Shown piece after piece: positions 15,578 to 24,718 of a stretch of 51,782 nucleotides of DNA. How positions within the stretch are numbered: the stretch's first letter is position 1; every line of letters starts with the position of its first letter. A program made the position numbers and the translations under genes. A model generated the notes under the pieces. It was not told where the DNA came from, made no database searches, and was given only the letters and a program-made list of their open reading frames with translations. The DNA comes from CAYFSS01 sp964345975. GTDB taxonomy: Bacteria > Bacillota > Clostridia > Saccharofermentanales > Fastidiosipilaceae. The stretch is taken from the NCBI GenBank assembly GCA_964345975.1, contig CAYFSS010000014.1:1-51782 (forward strand), written 5' to 3'.

Positions 15578-15673
15578 TTGCGCAAACGAAAGGTCCTTAT
15601 AGTCGCAACAAATTTGAAAATTTGTCATACTGTACAACAACAAAAACGTCTAACGAAACTTCATGAGTTCGTT
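15578..15673. promoter_or_regulatory. uxuB upstream operator candidates
   Basis: The 193 bases between the terminator and uxuB hold several symmetric sites: TTGCGCAA at 15578-15585 (perfect palindrome with a central CG, as LacI-type operators have); TCGCAACAAATTTGA at 15603-15617, 13 of 15 like the copy at 11536; CAAATTT-GA-AAATTTG at 15609-15624 (perfect 7-base arms); TTGT-N8-ACAA at 15622-15637; and AACGAA...TTCGTT at 15652-15673. Together they suggest tight control of uxuBA. No promoter is convincing. Confidence 0.4.
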
Positions 15674-15746
15674 GGAAGGTTAGTCATCGTTAATTCATAT
15701 TGGAATGATAGACAAAGATAAGGGTAATTATCATAAGGAGGTCACC

Positions 15747-17366
15747 ATGAATTTTGATCTTGCGAGCTTGCAGGATAAAGCGTACTGGGAAGAGCGAGAC
15801 ACCGTCCTACCTCAATTTGATGTGGAAGCGATGCGGGAAGCCTCATACGAAGATCCGCGTTGGATTCACTACGGACCGGGCAATATCTTCAAGGCATACA
15901 TCTGTGCTCTCCAACAGGATTTGCTTGACCGGGGAATTGATGACCGGGGAATTGTCGCCGTCGAGTCTTTCAGTGCGGCAAGTGTCGATCAGGTTCTCTT
16001 GCCTTATGATCTCTTAACCTTACAGGTTGTCATGAAGGCGGATGGCGGATTGGATAAGCGTGTCATCGCTTCCATCTCGGAGGCTATCTTCTCCGGCGCT
16101 GAAGCGGGTTGGAATCGACTAAAGACAATTGCTGAGAATCCTAAACTGGCCATGATCAGTTTCACGATTACAGAGAAGGGCTATAACCTCACGGCACCCT
16201 CCGGCGAATATTCTCCGGCTGTCTTAAGTGACATGGCTATGGATCCCGGTAAGGATCTACCCAAAGGCACTATGAGCCAAGTTGCAGCTCTCCTCTACCA
16301 CCGCTATATGCATGGCGCCCATCCAATTACACTGGTTAGTTTCGACAACTTCTCCCATAACGGCGAGAAGCTCCATGATAGTGTCCTTACCATCGCCAAA
16401 GCCTGGGAAGAAAAGGGTGTCGTCGATGCGGATTTCATTGCGTATGTTGAAGATCAAACGAAGGTTTCAACGCCGCTTACGGTCATCGACCGGATCACGC
16501 CTCGCCCCTCGGAAGATGTAGCCGATATCTTGACCGAGCAAGGACTCGATGCTTTCAAGATGACGGAGACGGAAGCGGGCGGTTTCTTTGCGCCTTTCGT
16601 CAATGTAGAAGAAGCTCAGTATCTGGTGATCGAAGACCGTTTTGCGAATGGTCGGCCCAAGCTGGAAGAAGCCGGAGTCTATTTCACGGATGCCGAGACC
16701 TCTGACAAATTCGAACGCATGAAGGTCACGACCTGTCTCAATCCTCTCCACACAGCGATGAGTCCCTTTGGTGTACTCCTAGGGCACCCCACGATTGCAG
16801 CTAGCATGCAGGATCCGGCGATTGACGCCCTCATTCATCGCATTGGGTATACGGAAGGACTTCCGGTCGTCACCGATCCCGGCATCATTTCGCCCAAGGA
16901 TTTCATCGATGAAGTCGTTGAGCGTCGATTTAGCAATCCTTTCCTCCCGGACACACCGGAACGCATCATGACGGATACCTCCCAGAAGGTCGGGATCCGT
17001 TTCGGAGAAACCATCAAGAGTTATCTAACGTCCGATGAATTAAAGGTTGAAGACCTTCGTGGCTTACCGCTGGGGATTGCCGGTTGGATTCGCTATCTTA
17101 TGGGCATCGATGATCAAGGGAATCGCTATGAGATTTCCCCTGATCCTCTAGGTGATAGCTTGAAGGAAACCGTGAAGACCCTTGAATTTGACAATCCGGA
17201 CAGCTTGAAGGATCAGTTGCGTGAAATCTTGGGGAATGTCTCCCTCTTCCGCGTCGATCTCTATGAAGCCGGATTAGGGGAACAGATTGAAGGGTATGTC
17301 CGTCGGATGTTGGAAGGACCGGGTAGCGTGCGCCGTCTCATCGATGAGGAAACGGCGACGTACTAG
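15747..17366 (+). CDS. uxuB: D-mannonate oxidoreductase / fructuronate reductase
   Basis: A long-chain mannitol-dehydrogenase-family enzyme. With uxuA next to it the best call is UxuB, which reduces D-fructuronate to D-mannonate with NADH in glucuronate breakdown. The N-terminal Rossmann part shows IHYGPGNIFKAYICALQQD, a central region VTTCLNPLHTAMSPFGVLLG is the conserved catalytic zone with Asn and His, and the C-terminal domain is helical. AAGGAGGT seven bases or so before the ATG at 15747 fixes the start, giving 539 residues. The gene is monocistronic or paired with uxuA 103 bases on. Tagaturonate or mannitol specificity is less likely given the neighbour. Confidence 0.88.
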   Translation: MNFDLASLQDKAYWEERDTVLPQFDVEAMREASYEDPRWIHYGPGNIFKAYICALQQDLLDRGIDDRGIVAVESFSAASVDQVLLPYDLLTLQVVMKADGGLDKRVIASISEAIFSGAEAGWNRLKTIAENPKLAMISFTITEKGYNLTAPSGEYSPAVLSDMAMDPGKDLPKGTMSQVAALLYHRYMHGAHPITLVSFDNFSHNGEKLHDSVLTIAKAWEEKGVVDADFIAYVEDQTKVSTPLTVIDRITPRPSEDVADILTEQGLDAFKMTETEAGGFFAPFVNVEEAQYLVIEDRFANGRPKLEEAGVYFTDAETSDKFERMKVTTCLNPLHTAMSPFGVLLGHPTIAASMQDPAIDALIHRIGYTEGLPVVTDPGIISPKDFIDEVVERRFSNPFLPDTPERIMTDTSQKVGIRFGETIKSYLTSDELKVEDLRGLPLGIAGWIRYLMGIDDQGNRYEISPDPLGDSLKETVKTLEFDNPDSLKDQLREILGNVSLFRVDLYEAGLGEQIEGYVRRMLEGPGSVRRLIDEETATY

Positions 17367-17469
17367 GCTTTTGTGTTTAGATCATATGACGTTTTTTGTT
17401 GTATAGAGTAAGGTGTGACCATCGACCTACAGGTCAAGACCGAAGGGTCAAAATAAAGGAGAATCATTT

Positions 17470-18579
17470 ATGAAAGTAACGTTTCGTTGGTATGGGAAAG
17501 ATGTAGATCCGATTCCTCTTAAGTTCATCAAACAGATTCCGAACACGACCGGCATCATGGGGATGCTGCTCGATGTTCCGGCTGGAGAGGTGTGGACGAA
17601 GGAAGCTTGTAAGGAATATGTGGATTTCGTCAACGCAGCCGGGCTTGAATGTGAAGTCATCGAGTCGGTCAACGTGCATGAAGACATCAAGCTTGGGCGT
17701 CCAACCCGTGATGAATACATCAAGAATTACATCACGACGATTGAGAATTTGGCTGAGGTGGGCGTCAAGGTCATTATCTATAATTTCATGCCTGTCTTCG
17801 ATTGGCTCCGGACTGACCTTGCCCATGTCGACGAAGAAGACGGTTCCAATGCTCTTTATTATGACGAGTCAATCCTCGAGGGGATGACTCCGCAAGATAT
17901 CGTCCGTAGCACGATGGAAGGCTCCGGCGAATTCACACTTCCCGGTTGGGAACCTGAACGCCTCGCTGAACTCGATAGTGTGCTTGAAGCTTATAAGGAA
18001 GTTGATGCAGAGCAGCTCTTGGCAAATCTCAAGTATTTCCTCGAAGCCGTCGTACCTACCTGCGAGCGGGTCGGTGTGAAGATGGCGATCCATCCGGACG
18101 ATCCGGCATGGCCTATCTTCGGTCTCCCGCGCATCGCTCACTCTCAGAAACAATTTGATGCGATCTGTGATCTTGTTGACTCGGAAGCAAACGGCCTGTG
18201 CTTGTGTACCGGATCTTTGGGCTCGAACCCCGGCAACGACGTCCCTGCAGCCCTCCGCCACTTCGGCCGCCGTGGTCGTATCGCCTGTGCTCACGTCCGT
18301 AACGTCAAGTACTTGGGCGAGAGGAAGTTCAAAGAAGCATCGCACTTCTCGACCGATGGCGACCTCGATATGTTTGAAATCATGCGCTCCATCTACGAAG
18401 CCGCTCCTGACATCTATATCCGCCCTGACCACGGTCGGATGATTTGGGATGAGTCCGGTCGTGCGGGTTATGGTCTCTATGACCGTGCGCTTGGCATCAT
18501 GTATCTTAACGGCATCTGGGAATCGCTCGAGAAATTGACCCCGGATCGCAAGGGTGTTGAAGCCGGTATCGAAGCTTAA
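17470..18579 (+). CDS. uxuA: Mannonate dehydratase
   Basis: UxuA removes water from D-mannonate to give 2-keto-3-deoxygluconate. The TIM-barrel family signature is clear: MKVTFRWYGKDVDPIPL at the N-terminus, CEVIESVNVHEDIKLG, VKVIIYNFMPVFDWLRTDL, the hallmark HPDDPAWPIFGLPRI with metal-binding His and Asp, and RPDHGRMIWDE near the C-terminus. At 369 residues it is close to the usual 350-395. AAAGGAG precedes the ATG. It follows uxuB, so fructuronate flows to KDG through this pair; KDG kinase and aldolase genes are not in the window. Confidence 0.97.
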   Translation: MKVTFRWYGKDVDPIPLKFIKQIPNTTGIMGMLLDVPAGEVWTKEACKEYVDFVNAAGLECEVIESVNVHEDIKLGRPTRDEYIKNYITTIENLAEVGVKVIIYNFMPVFDWLRTDLAHVDEEDGSNALYYDESILEGMTPQDIVRSTMEGSGEFTLPGWEPERLAELDSVLEAYKEVDAEQLLANLKYFLEAVVPTCERVGVKMAIHPDDPAWPIFGLPRIAHSQKQFDAICDLVDSEANGLCLCTGSLGSNPGNDVPAALRHFGRRGRIACAHVRNVKYLGERKFKEASHFSTDGDLDMFEIMRSIYEAAPDIYIRPDHGRMIWDESGRAGYGLYDRALGIMYLNGIWESLEKLTPDRKGVEAGIEA

Positions 18580-18699
18580 TCATTCTTTTTGACGGCCCTT
18601 GTTCAGATCCGGCGCTATGCCTTTTCTGCGGTGTGTATCTGTTGTGTGTTTGTGCGGTGTGCCAAAGAGCTGAGATGATGAATTAACTGAAACTTTAAA

Positions 18700-18732
18700 A
18701 GAGCCGTCCCGGACTAAAATTGGGGCGGCTCT
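18700..18732 (+). terminator. Terminator-like hairpin after uxuA
   Basis: An 11-bp stem AGAGCCGTCCC/GGGGCGGCTCT with a loop of about 11 bases. The plus side lacks a T run, whereas the minus side is followed by TTTT, so the direction is uncertain. It separates uxuA from the cell-wall genes. Confidence 0.5.
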
Positions 18733-18787
18733 AGCTATGCTAAAATGTACGGCAGACTTCAGAAACCATTTAGGGGGTAGAGAGCTC

Positions 18788-21070
18788 ATGAATTTAGCAG
18801 ACCTTCGCTATCTCTTGCGTTATGTCATTATTTTTCTCATAGCTTATTCTGCTGTTGTCCTTCTTCGCCTTGCGTTTAAAGAATTCCAATGGTCTTTACG
18901 ACATGCCTTGCGTCCGGCTAGAGGCTATTTCCTCTTGACGAATCCGCGCCGCAAATTGCGTAAAATCGAACGTCCCAAGAACAAGCGCTCGTCTTTCTTC
19001 GGTCGCAAGGATGGCGGCGAGCGTAATCCCTCACAAGGAAATCTTTCATCTATCGCAGCTCGCTTTGGCCACCGGTTTAGACAGGATTACGGGTTGCAGC
19101 CCGTGACCGTCGGAGGAGATATTGAGCTTCTCAAAGATGAGGATGCGGTCGATTTAGGTCAGACGTATCTGGCTTTTTGGGGTCGTAGGGATCCCGGAGC
19201 TAAGACCTCGCCATCAGGACAAACGGATCCATCAGGCCAAACGGATCCATCAGGACAAACAGGACGTCCGAACGACGCTGCCGACTCAGGCTATTCCACA
19301 GCGTTTGACTTCAAGGGATTTGAGCGCAAATACGAAGACCTCTCCGCTACGATGGACAACGCCCCTCTATATTTTCGTGATGAAGACAGTACAACCCCCA
19401 ACGTTGGTGCGGAACAACTCTTGGGTGAGGACGCCGCCGTCATGGCTTTACCTCTTTATCCCACAACCCTCTTGGGACGGTCCAAACGTAGTGACATCCG
19501 GTTAAAGACGGAAGAGGTTGCCAAGCGCCACTGCACCATCTATCGCTACGATGGCCATTGGTTCATCTTGCCCAACAAATACTCGAATCTGGTCCTGATC
19601 AATGGGGCACACATCACGGAGAGTACCGAGCTCCAGAACCGTGACCAGCTTCAGATCGGAGATTTGTTCTTTATCTTCGTCGATGAACGAAGTGAGGCAA
19701 GAGAACAAGGGATTCCCTACGAAGGTGCTGCGCTGGATGATGCTTACTTCCTGGAAGCCGTTAAGCTCACGACCCGTCAACCACACGATATCTTCATCGT
19801 CTTAAACTTATTCGTGGGACTCGGGGCCGGAATGATCATCTTCAGTCTACCCGATGCATTTGTGCCATATCGACTCTGGATTGCCGGGGTCTTTGCCGCG
19901 ACGATAGGCTTACTGGATCTCTATTACATGTTCTTACCGAAGATCTTGGGCTATGCCGATCGCTTGGTGATCTTAGCCTCCGGTTTCCTCTTGTCCTTTG
20001 GTTTGATCTTGCAAGCAAGGCTTGCGCTCTTGGGGAACCCCTATTTCGTCTCGCAGATGGCGACGGGCGATCCCACGGTGATGGAAGATGTCACGCAACT
20101 GATGCTCCGTCGTTTCCTCATGCATGGTGCTTCATCCTTTGCAGGCTTACTCCTCATCTGGCTCATCGCTTTATTGGTGAGTCGCACACGCATGATTGAA
20201 CACTTGGTGGCCTTTTGTTTCGTGGCCACTCCGGCCCTCTTGCTCGCTTCAAAGATCCTCGGCCGTGAAATGTTCGGTGCTACACTTCGGATCAATGTGG
20301 GACCTATCGCTATTCAACCGACGGAATTCGTCAAGCTCACTTACCTCATCGTGCTTGCGAATTTCTTCAAGAATCGACCACCGTTGAAGCAGCAGTTCTT
20401 CTTTGCCGGTTGGGCAGCCGTCAACTTCCTCCTCATCATGAGCTTGCCGGATCTGGGGACCGCCATGATACTCTTGCCCACCACGCTGATCGTCTTTGCG
20501 ACGATGACCTCTGACTATTTCAAGACCTTCCTCATCGTCTGTGCCTCCATTGTCCTTGGGGCTGTGAGTTTTATTCTCTTCCCTCACGTCCAGAGTCGTC
20601 TTCTGGGCTGGACCTCTTTGTTCCAAGAAGTTAACGATGCGAACTTACAGATCGTCTATGGGCTGCAAGCGGTCGCAAGAGGGGGGTTGACAGGCCGAGG
20701 GGTTGGCAACGGGAACCCCTGGGGTATCCCGCTCTTTAACTCGGACATGGTCTACTCAATCTTATTTGAAGAATTTGGTCTCATCGTCGGACTATGTGTC
20801 CTTGTTTTCTACATTGTCTTCTGGCTAAGAAGTGCTCGCGTCACCATAATTTCGCGAGACGGCTTTGCTTCAGCCTTAGCTCTGAGCCTCGGGACCGCTC
20901 TCTTTATGGAAGCCACGGTCGTCATCGCAGGGACTATGGGGCTTCTGCCACTCACCGGTGCGACCCTACCGTTTATTGCGCTCGGATCCAACTCGCTCTT
21001 TGCAAAATGGCTCATGATCGGACTCTTTATAGGTCTATCCGCCAGACATGAACAGGGGGCAAATCGATGA
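18788..21070 (+). CDS. FHA-domain/SEDS (FtsW/RodA-type) fusion protein
   Basis: A SEDS-family peptidoglycan polymerase with an unusual N-terminal half. A first membrane segment (YVIIFLIAYSAVVLLRLAF) is followed by a basic, poorly conserved cytoplasmic region, a short SGQTDP repeat, then a forkhead-associated (FHA) domain at about residues 225-300 (LLGRSKRSDIRL, RHCTIY, VLINGAHI, LQIGDLFFIFV), a phosphothreonine reader. The SEDS part follows, with about ten membrane segments and the motifs QPTEFVKLTYLIV, LPDLGTAMILLPTT, GRGVGNGNPWGIPL and GATLPFIALGSNSL. The start at 18788 (MNLADLRY) has an AGGGGG site; the frame is open further upstream. Total length is 760 residues against about 400 for plain FtsW/RodA. 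The next gene is its penicillin-binding partner. Confidence 0.9.
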   Translation: MNLADLRYLLRYVIIFLIAYSAVVLLRLAFKEFQWSLRHALRPARGYFLLTNPRRKLRKIERPKNKRSSFFGRKDGGERNPSQGNLSSIAARFGHRFRQDYGLQPVTVGGDIELLKDEDAVDLGQTYLAFWGRRDPGAKTSPSGQTDPSGQTDPSGQTGRPNDAADSGYSTAFDFKGFERKYEDLSATMDNAPLYFRDEDSTTPNVGAEQLLGEDAAVMALPLYPTTLLGRSKRSDIRLKTEEVAKRHCTIYRYDGHWFILPNKYSNLVLINGAHITESTELQNRDQLQIGDLFFIFVDERSEAREQGIPYEGAALDDAYFLEAVKLTTRQPHDIFIVLNLFVGLGAGMIIFSLPDAFVPYRLWIAGVFAATIGLLDLYYMFLPKILGYADRLVILASGFLLSFGLILQARLALLGNPYFVSQMATGDPTVMEDVTQLMLRRFLMHGASSFAGLLLIWLIALLVSRTRMIEHLVAFCFVATPALLLASKILGREMFGATLRINVGPIAIQPTEFVKLTYLIVLANFFKNRPPLKQQFFFAGWAAVNFLLIMSLPDLGTAMILLPTTLIVFATMTSDYFKTFLIVCASIVLGAVSFILFPHVQSRLLGWTSLFQEVNDANLQIVYGLQAVARGGLTGRGVGNGNPWGIPLFNSDMVYSILFEEFGLIVGLCVLVFYIVFWLRSARVTIISRDGFASALALSLGTALFMEATVVIAGTMGLLPLTGATLPFIALGSNSLFAKWLMIGLFIGLSARHEQGANR
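19211..19263 (+). repeat. 18-base tandem repeat coding SGQTDP units
   Basis: About three copies of an 18-base unit (CCATCAGGACAAACGGAT and close variants), in frame, inside the linker between the N-terminal membrane segment and the FHA domain. The copy number may vary between strains. Confidence 0.8.
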
Positions 21071-22458
21071 AAGAACTCCTGCGTAATCTAAAGATCATGG
21101 CCGGTCTCTTCATGCTCATCTCGGCACTGCTTCTGGGAGGGCTCGTCATCCAACAGGATAGAAGTCGCAATGAATTGGCTGCGATCGCAGGTGAAAACAA
21201 GGCTGCTTTGGCGGAACTCTACGGCAAGAATGCAGGGGCCATTTATTCTAAAGACGGCAGAGCCCTGGCAATCTCCCAAGACGGTTGGCGTCAATATCCA
21301 GCTTGGCCGGATTCTCAGGCGTATGTCCACATCATTGGAGACTATACGCACCACCTAACAAATACAATCGAAGCTCGTTATGAAAATCGACTCATGGGAC
21401 AAGAGCGTAATCTGGTGGATCAAATGATCCTCGATGCCTCGGGCCGCGGGCTCCAAGGTGATGACATCCGTGTCACGCTCCATGACGGTATCTCGCAAGC
21501 TGTTAGTCAAGCGCTTGGCTATTATGACGGGGCGGCGGTTGTCTTGAACTGGCGGACGGGGGAAGTCCTTGCTTCCGTCAGTAAACCCACCGTGACCTAT
21601 CCCGATCTTGTGGCCTATAACGAAGCGAATTTTGTCGACACCTCGCTCTTCAATCGAGCGCTTCAAGGTGCCTATATGCCGGCTTCGAACTTCAAGATCT
21701 TCACCACGGCAGCGTGGCTTAATTCGCCAAATTACGATCCTAATTTCAGCGTTAACTGTACCGGTGAACCTCTAATCGCCAATGGGGCTCAAGACTATGG
21801 CCATGGTCATGTGAATTTGACCTCGGCTTTTGTCAACTCCTGTAACGTCTTCTTCGGTGAGTTGGGGCGTAAGATCGGGCGAACAGAGTTCCTTAACTAC
21901 CTGGATACCATCGGCTTCGATGATAACTTCAGCATGGAGCGCATCAAAGTGCGATCCCAGGTTGCTGATGTGCCGGATAACGATGAGGCGATCCTGAGCT
22001 GGTTCTCGGTGGGTCAACCTGTGGGAGATATTCGTCAGCAAGTCAATCCCTTAACCTTAGCTTCATTCGCCGGTGCCATCGCCAACGAAGGGACGATGAT
22101 GAAGCCGCAGATCATCAGCGCATTCGTCGACCCCTTGGGACGTGAAAGCAACACGCTCACACCGGCAGAACATAGCCGGCCGTTCTCACCTCAAGTGGCA
22201 GCAACACTACACGATCTCATGTTCCAGACCGCGCAGAATGATGGCGTTGGTGTTGAGGGAATGAGCATCGGCTTAAAGACGGGGACAGGTGAGGTCGAAG
22301 GTCAATCCGAGTACGTCAGCCTCATCACCAGTTGCAGCAAGAATCCGGATTACCCCTATGCCGTGAGCGTCATCCTCGATAACGCCTCAGGCGGTTACAG
22401 TGCCGTTGCGTCCATCGTGCAGCAGATTTATTTGTCTCTGGCCTATCTACAACCTTAA
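21067..22458 (+). CDS. Class B penicillin-binding protein (PbpA-like transpeptidase)
   Basis: A peptidoglycan transpeptidase anchored by one N-terminal membrane segment (ILMAGLFMLISALLLGGLVI-like, residues 10-29). The three active-site motifs are in place: Ser207-x-x-Lys210 (PASNFK), Ser258-Cys-Asn260, and Lys404-Thr-Gly (LKTGTGE). At 463 residues it lacks the large N-terminal module of many PBP2/PBP3 proteins and resembles actinobacterial PbpA. Its ATG overlaps the stop of the FHA-SEDS gene (ATGA), so the polymerase and crosslinking enzyme are translationally coupled. This mirrors the actinobacterial order FHA, rodA, pbpA, although no Ser/Thr kinase gene is seen here. Confidence 0.93.
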   Translation: MKELLRNLKIMAGLFMLISALLLGGLVIQQDRSRNELAAIAGENKAALAELYGKNAGAIYSKDGRALAISQDGWRQYPAWPDSQAYVHIIGDYTHHLTNTIEARYENRLMGQERNLVDQMILDASGRGLQGDDIRVTLHDGISQAVSQALGYYDGAAVVLNWRTGEVLASVSKPTVTYPDLVAYNEANFVDTSLFNRALQGAYMPASNFKIFTTAAWLNSPNYDPNFSVNCTGEPLIANGAQDYGHGHVNLTSAFVNSCNVFFGELGRKIGRTEFLNYLDTIGFDDNFSMERIKVRSQVADVPDNDEAILSWFSVGQPVGDIRQQVNPLTLASFAGAIANEGTMMKPQIISAFVDPLGRESNTLTPAEHSRPFSPQVAATLHDLMFQTAQNDGVGVEGMSIGLKTGTGEVEGQSEYVSLITSCSKNPDYPYAVSVILDNASGGYSAVASIVQQIYLSLAYLQP

Positions 22459-22476
22459 GAGAAAGATGGATCTGAG

Positions 22477-22496
22477 GGCTTTTGATATAAAAAGCC
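22477..22496 (+). terminator. Weak hairpin after pbp
   Basis: GGCTTTT/AAAAGCC with a loop of about six bases, 19 bases after the stop. There is no T run after it, so it is a poor terminator candidate. Confidence 0.3.
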
Positions 22497-22648
22497 AAGC
22501 GGTATCGATCAATCTATGACCGAATATGGTCAATGTGTTGGCATGCATTGGACCAAAGGTTTAAGCTAAGCAACAGATGTTAATCAAAATAGGTCAATCT
22601 GGGACCTAAAGACTCATCAACAATTGATGTCAATGGAGGAGTTTGTCC

Positions 22649-24634
22649 ATGGATCAAGTCTTTGATCGGTATAAATTTCTGGCGGGCGATAGTTTTGAAG
22701 CCTATCGTTACTTCGGAGCCCAATGGCTTGGAGACCCGTCAGATCCTACAGGACCGGTGATGTTTAGAGTCTATGCCCCGGCTAGTCCGGCCGTAGAACT
22801 CGTCTCCGATCTCGATGCCTGGGAAGGGCAAGCGATGGTGCCGGAGGGAGACGGAATTTGGTCACTTCTCTTAATGGAAGTCCCCCAGGGACTCTTCTAT
22901 AAATACAAGATTCAAACCCCCGACGGAACCTGGCAATTAAGAGGAGACCCTTATGCTACGGCTGCTGAACTCCCTCCGGGATCAGCTTCACGCATTCAAG
23001 CAAAGCAAGATGCCTATCGGTGGAATGATGATGCGTGGCTGAAGGCTCGCTCTTCAGATCCGGCACAGCCGCTTAATATCTATGAAATACATATCGGTTC
23101 TTGGGTGCGTAGGGATGACGGCACACAGCTTTCTTATCGTCAATTAGCAGATCCGCTGATTGAATACTTGACGCAGATGAAATTCACACACGTAGAGTTT
23201 ATGCCTATTTTAGAGCACGAACTCTATGCCTCTTGGGGTTATCAAACGTCCTATTACTTTGCACCGACGGCTCGTTATGGCGAACCGGAAGATCTTAAAT
23301 ATCTCATCGACCGTCTCCATCAAGCCGGCTTCGGGGTGATCTTTGATTTTGTGCCAATGCACTTCATCGCCAACATCGATTACTTAAGAGAATTTGACGG
23401 TACCCATCTCTATGAATATGTCCCCAGCGATGTAAGCGTGAGTGAATGGGGTACGGTGAACTTCAATTATTACAACGGAGCTGTTCGCAGTTTTCTCCAA
23501 TCCGCAGCAGATCGACTGCTGTCGGTGTTCCACGGTGACGGGCTGCGCATCGATGCCGTAAGTCACGCGATCTATTGGATGGGCGATGAGAAGCGCGGCG
23601 TCAATCCGGGCGGTGTGAATTTCCTCCGATCCTTCAACCGCGGTCTTCGCTCCAAGCACGAAGGGATCATCCTCATTGCAGAAGACTCTTCCAATTATCC
23701 GGGCGTGACGGCGTCTGCCCTCGATGGCGGGCTGGATTTCCATTACAAGTGGGATATGGGCTGGATGCACGATACCTTGAACTATTTCCGTACCCCACCC
23801 GCTGAGCGCCCGCAAAATTACACCAAACTCAGCTTCAATATGATGTACAAATACAACGAGCGATTCCTCTTGCCTTTATCCCATGATGAAGTGGTCCATG
23901 GCAAGGCAACGATAGCCCAGAAGATGTGGGGAGATTACGACCAGAAGTTCTATCAACTCCGCACGCTCTATGCCTATATGACCTGTTATCCGGGCAAGAA
24001 GCACCAATTCATGGGGAATGAGATTGCTCATTTCCGTGAGTGGGATGAAGAGCGCGAGCAAGATTGGGATTTGCTCCAGTATCCTGTGCATGATGCGTTC
24101 CAGTCGTATTTCCAGACCTTGAATACGCTTTATCGGACCTCGCCTGCACTCTATGCCTCGGACTACGATAGGGAGGGTTTCCAGTGGCTCGAAGTCCATG
24201 CGGCACATCAGGGCTTCTATGCTTTCCGCCGTGACGGTGGCGGACAGACGTTCTTCTTCCTGATGAATACGTTGGACAAGCGTCAAGAAGTCGAGCTTAA
24301 GTTCGATCAGGCGACCCGCTTGACCTTGCTCTTAAGTTCAGAGGACGAACGTTGGAACGGTCGTCGCCGTGACCCTGCGATCGGGAAGTCTGTGCCGTTT
24401 TATACCGGCGATGAGCAGCCTGAGATCGATATCTATCTCTATCCCACGGAGCCGCGTCGTGATTACACACCGGAAGCAGATGACGGATCTATTGTGACCG
24501 GACCTCATACCTTGCGAGTCAATTTCTTCCCCTATGAGTCCCTCATCTTCTCTTATGATGGTGATCTCATGGGTTTTCTGGAACTCGAAGATAAGGCAGA
24601 GCTCCGCTACGTCCCAAGTCGCGAGGGGAGTTAA
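22649..24634 (+). CDS. glgB: 1,4-alpha-glucan branching enzyme (GH13)
   Basis: Makes alpha-1,6 branches in glycogen. An N-terminal CBM48-like domain (VMFRVYAPASPAVELVSDL) precedes the GH13 barrel. Catalytic positions are Asp302 in DGLRIDAVSHAIY, Glu345 in LIAEDSSNYPGVT and Asp413 in PLSHDEVVHGK, with region I at FDFVPMHF. A beta-sandwich C-terminal domain with the end NFFPYESLIF follows. GGAGGAG at 22635-22641 gives proper spacing to the ATG at 22649; a TTG two codons before it is too close. At 661 residues it is of normal length. No other glg genes are near, so it seems to be an isolated copy. Confidence 0.93.
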   Translation: MDQVFDRYKFLAGDSFEAYRYFGAQWLGDPSDPTGPVMFRVYAPASPAVELVSDLDAWEGQAMVPEGDGIWSLLLMEVPQGLFYKYKIQTPDGTWQLRGDPYATAAELPPGSASRIQAKQDAYRWNDDAWLKARSSDPAQPLNIYEIHIGSWVRRDDGTQLSYRQLADPLIEYLTQMKFTHVEFMPILEHELYASWGYQTSYYFAPTARYGEPEDLKYLIDRLHQAGFGVIFDFVPMHFIANIDYLREFDGTHLYEYVPSDVSVSEWGTVNFNYYNGAVRSFLQSAADRLLSVFHGDGLRIDAVSHAIYWMGDEKRGVNPGGVNFLRSFNRGLRSKHEGIILIAEDSSNYPGVTASALDGGLDFHYKWDMGWMHDTLNYFRTPPAERPQNYTKLSFNMMYKYNERFLLPLSHDEVVHGKATIAQKMWGDYDQKFYQLRTLYAYMTCYPGKKHQFMGNEIAHFREWDEEREQDWDLLQYPVHDAFQSYFQTLNTLYRTSPALYASDYDREGFQWLEVHAAHQGFYAFRRDGGGQTFFFLMNTLDKRQEVELKFDQATRLTLLLSSEDERWNGRRRDPAIGKSVPFYTGDEQPEIDIYLYPTEPRRDYTPEADDGSIVTGPHTLRVNFFPYESLIFSYDGDLMGFLELEDKAELRYVPSREGS

Positions 24635-24718
24635 GCCGTGCACGTTGCATCGCTCAAATCCACCTTAGATCCATATGCTTTAGATTCCTTGCAGAGGGAT
24701 ATTAGAAAGTTTTAGATT

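Noticed and set aside
15622..15637. Firm assignment of a GntR/UxuR-type operator
   Set aside because: Only the outer TTGT/ACAA bases are symmetric, and no GntR gene is in the window.
24009..24286. Minus-strand frames inside glgB
   Set aside because: Shadows of a well-matched GH13 gene without start signals.
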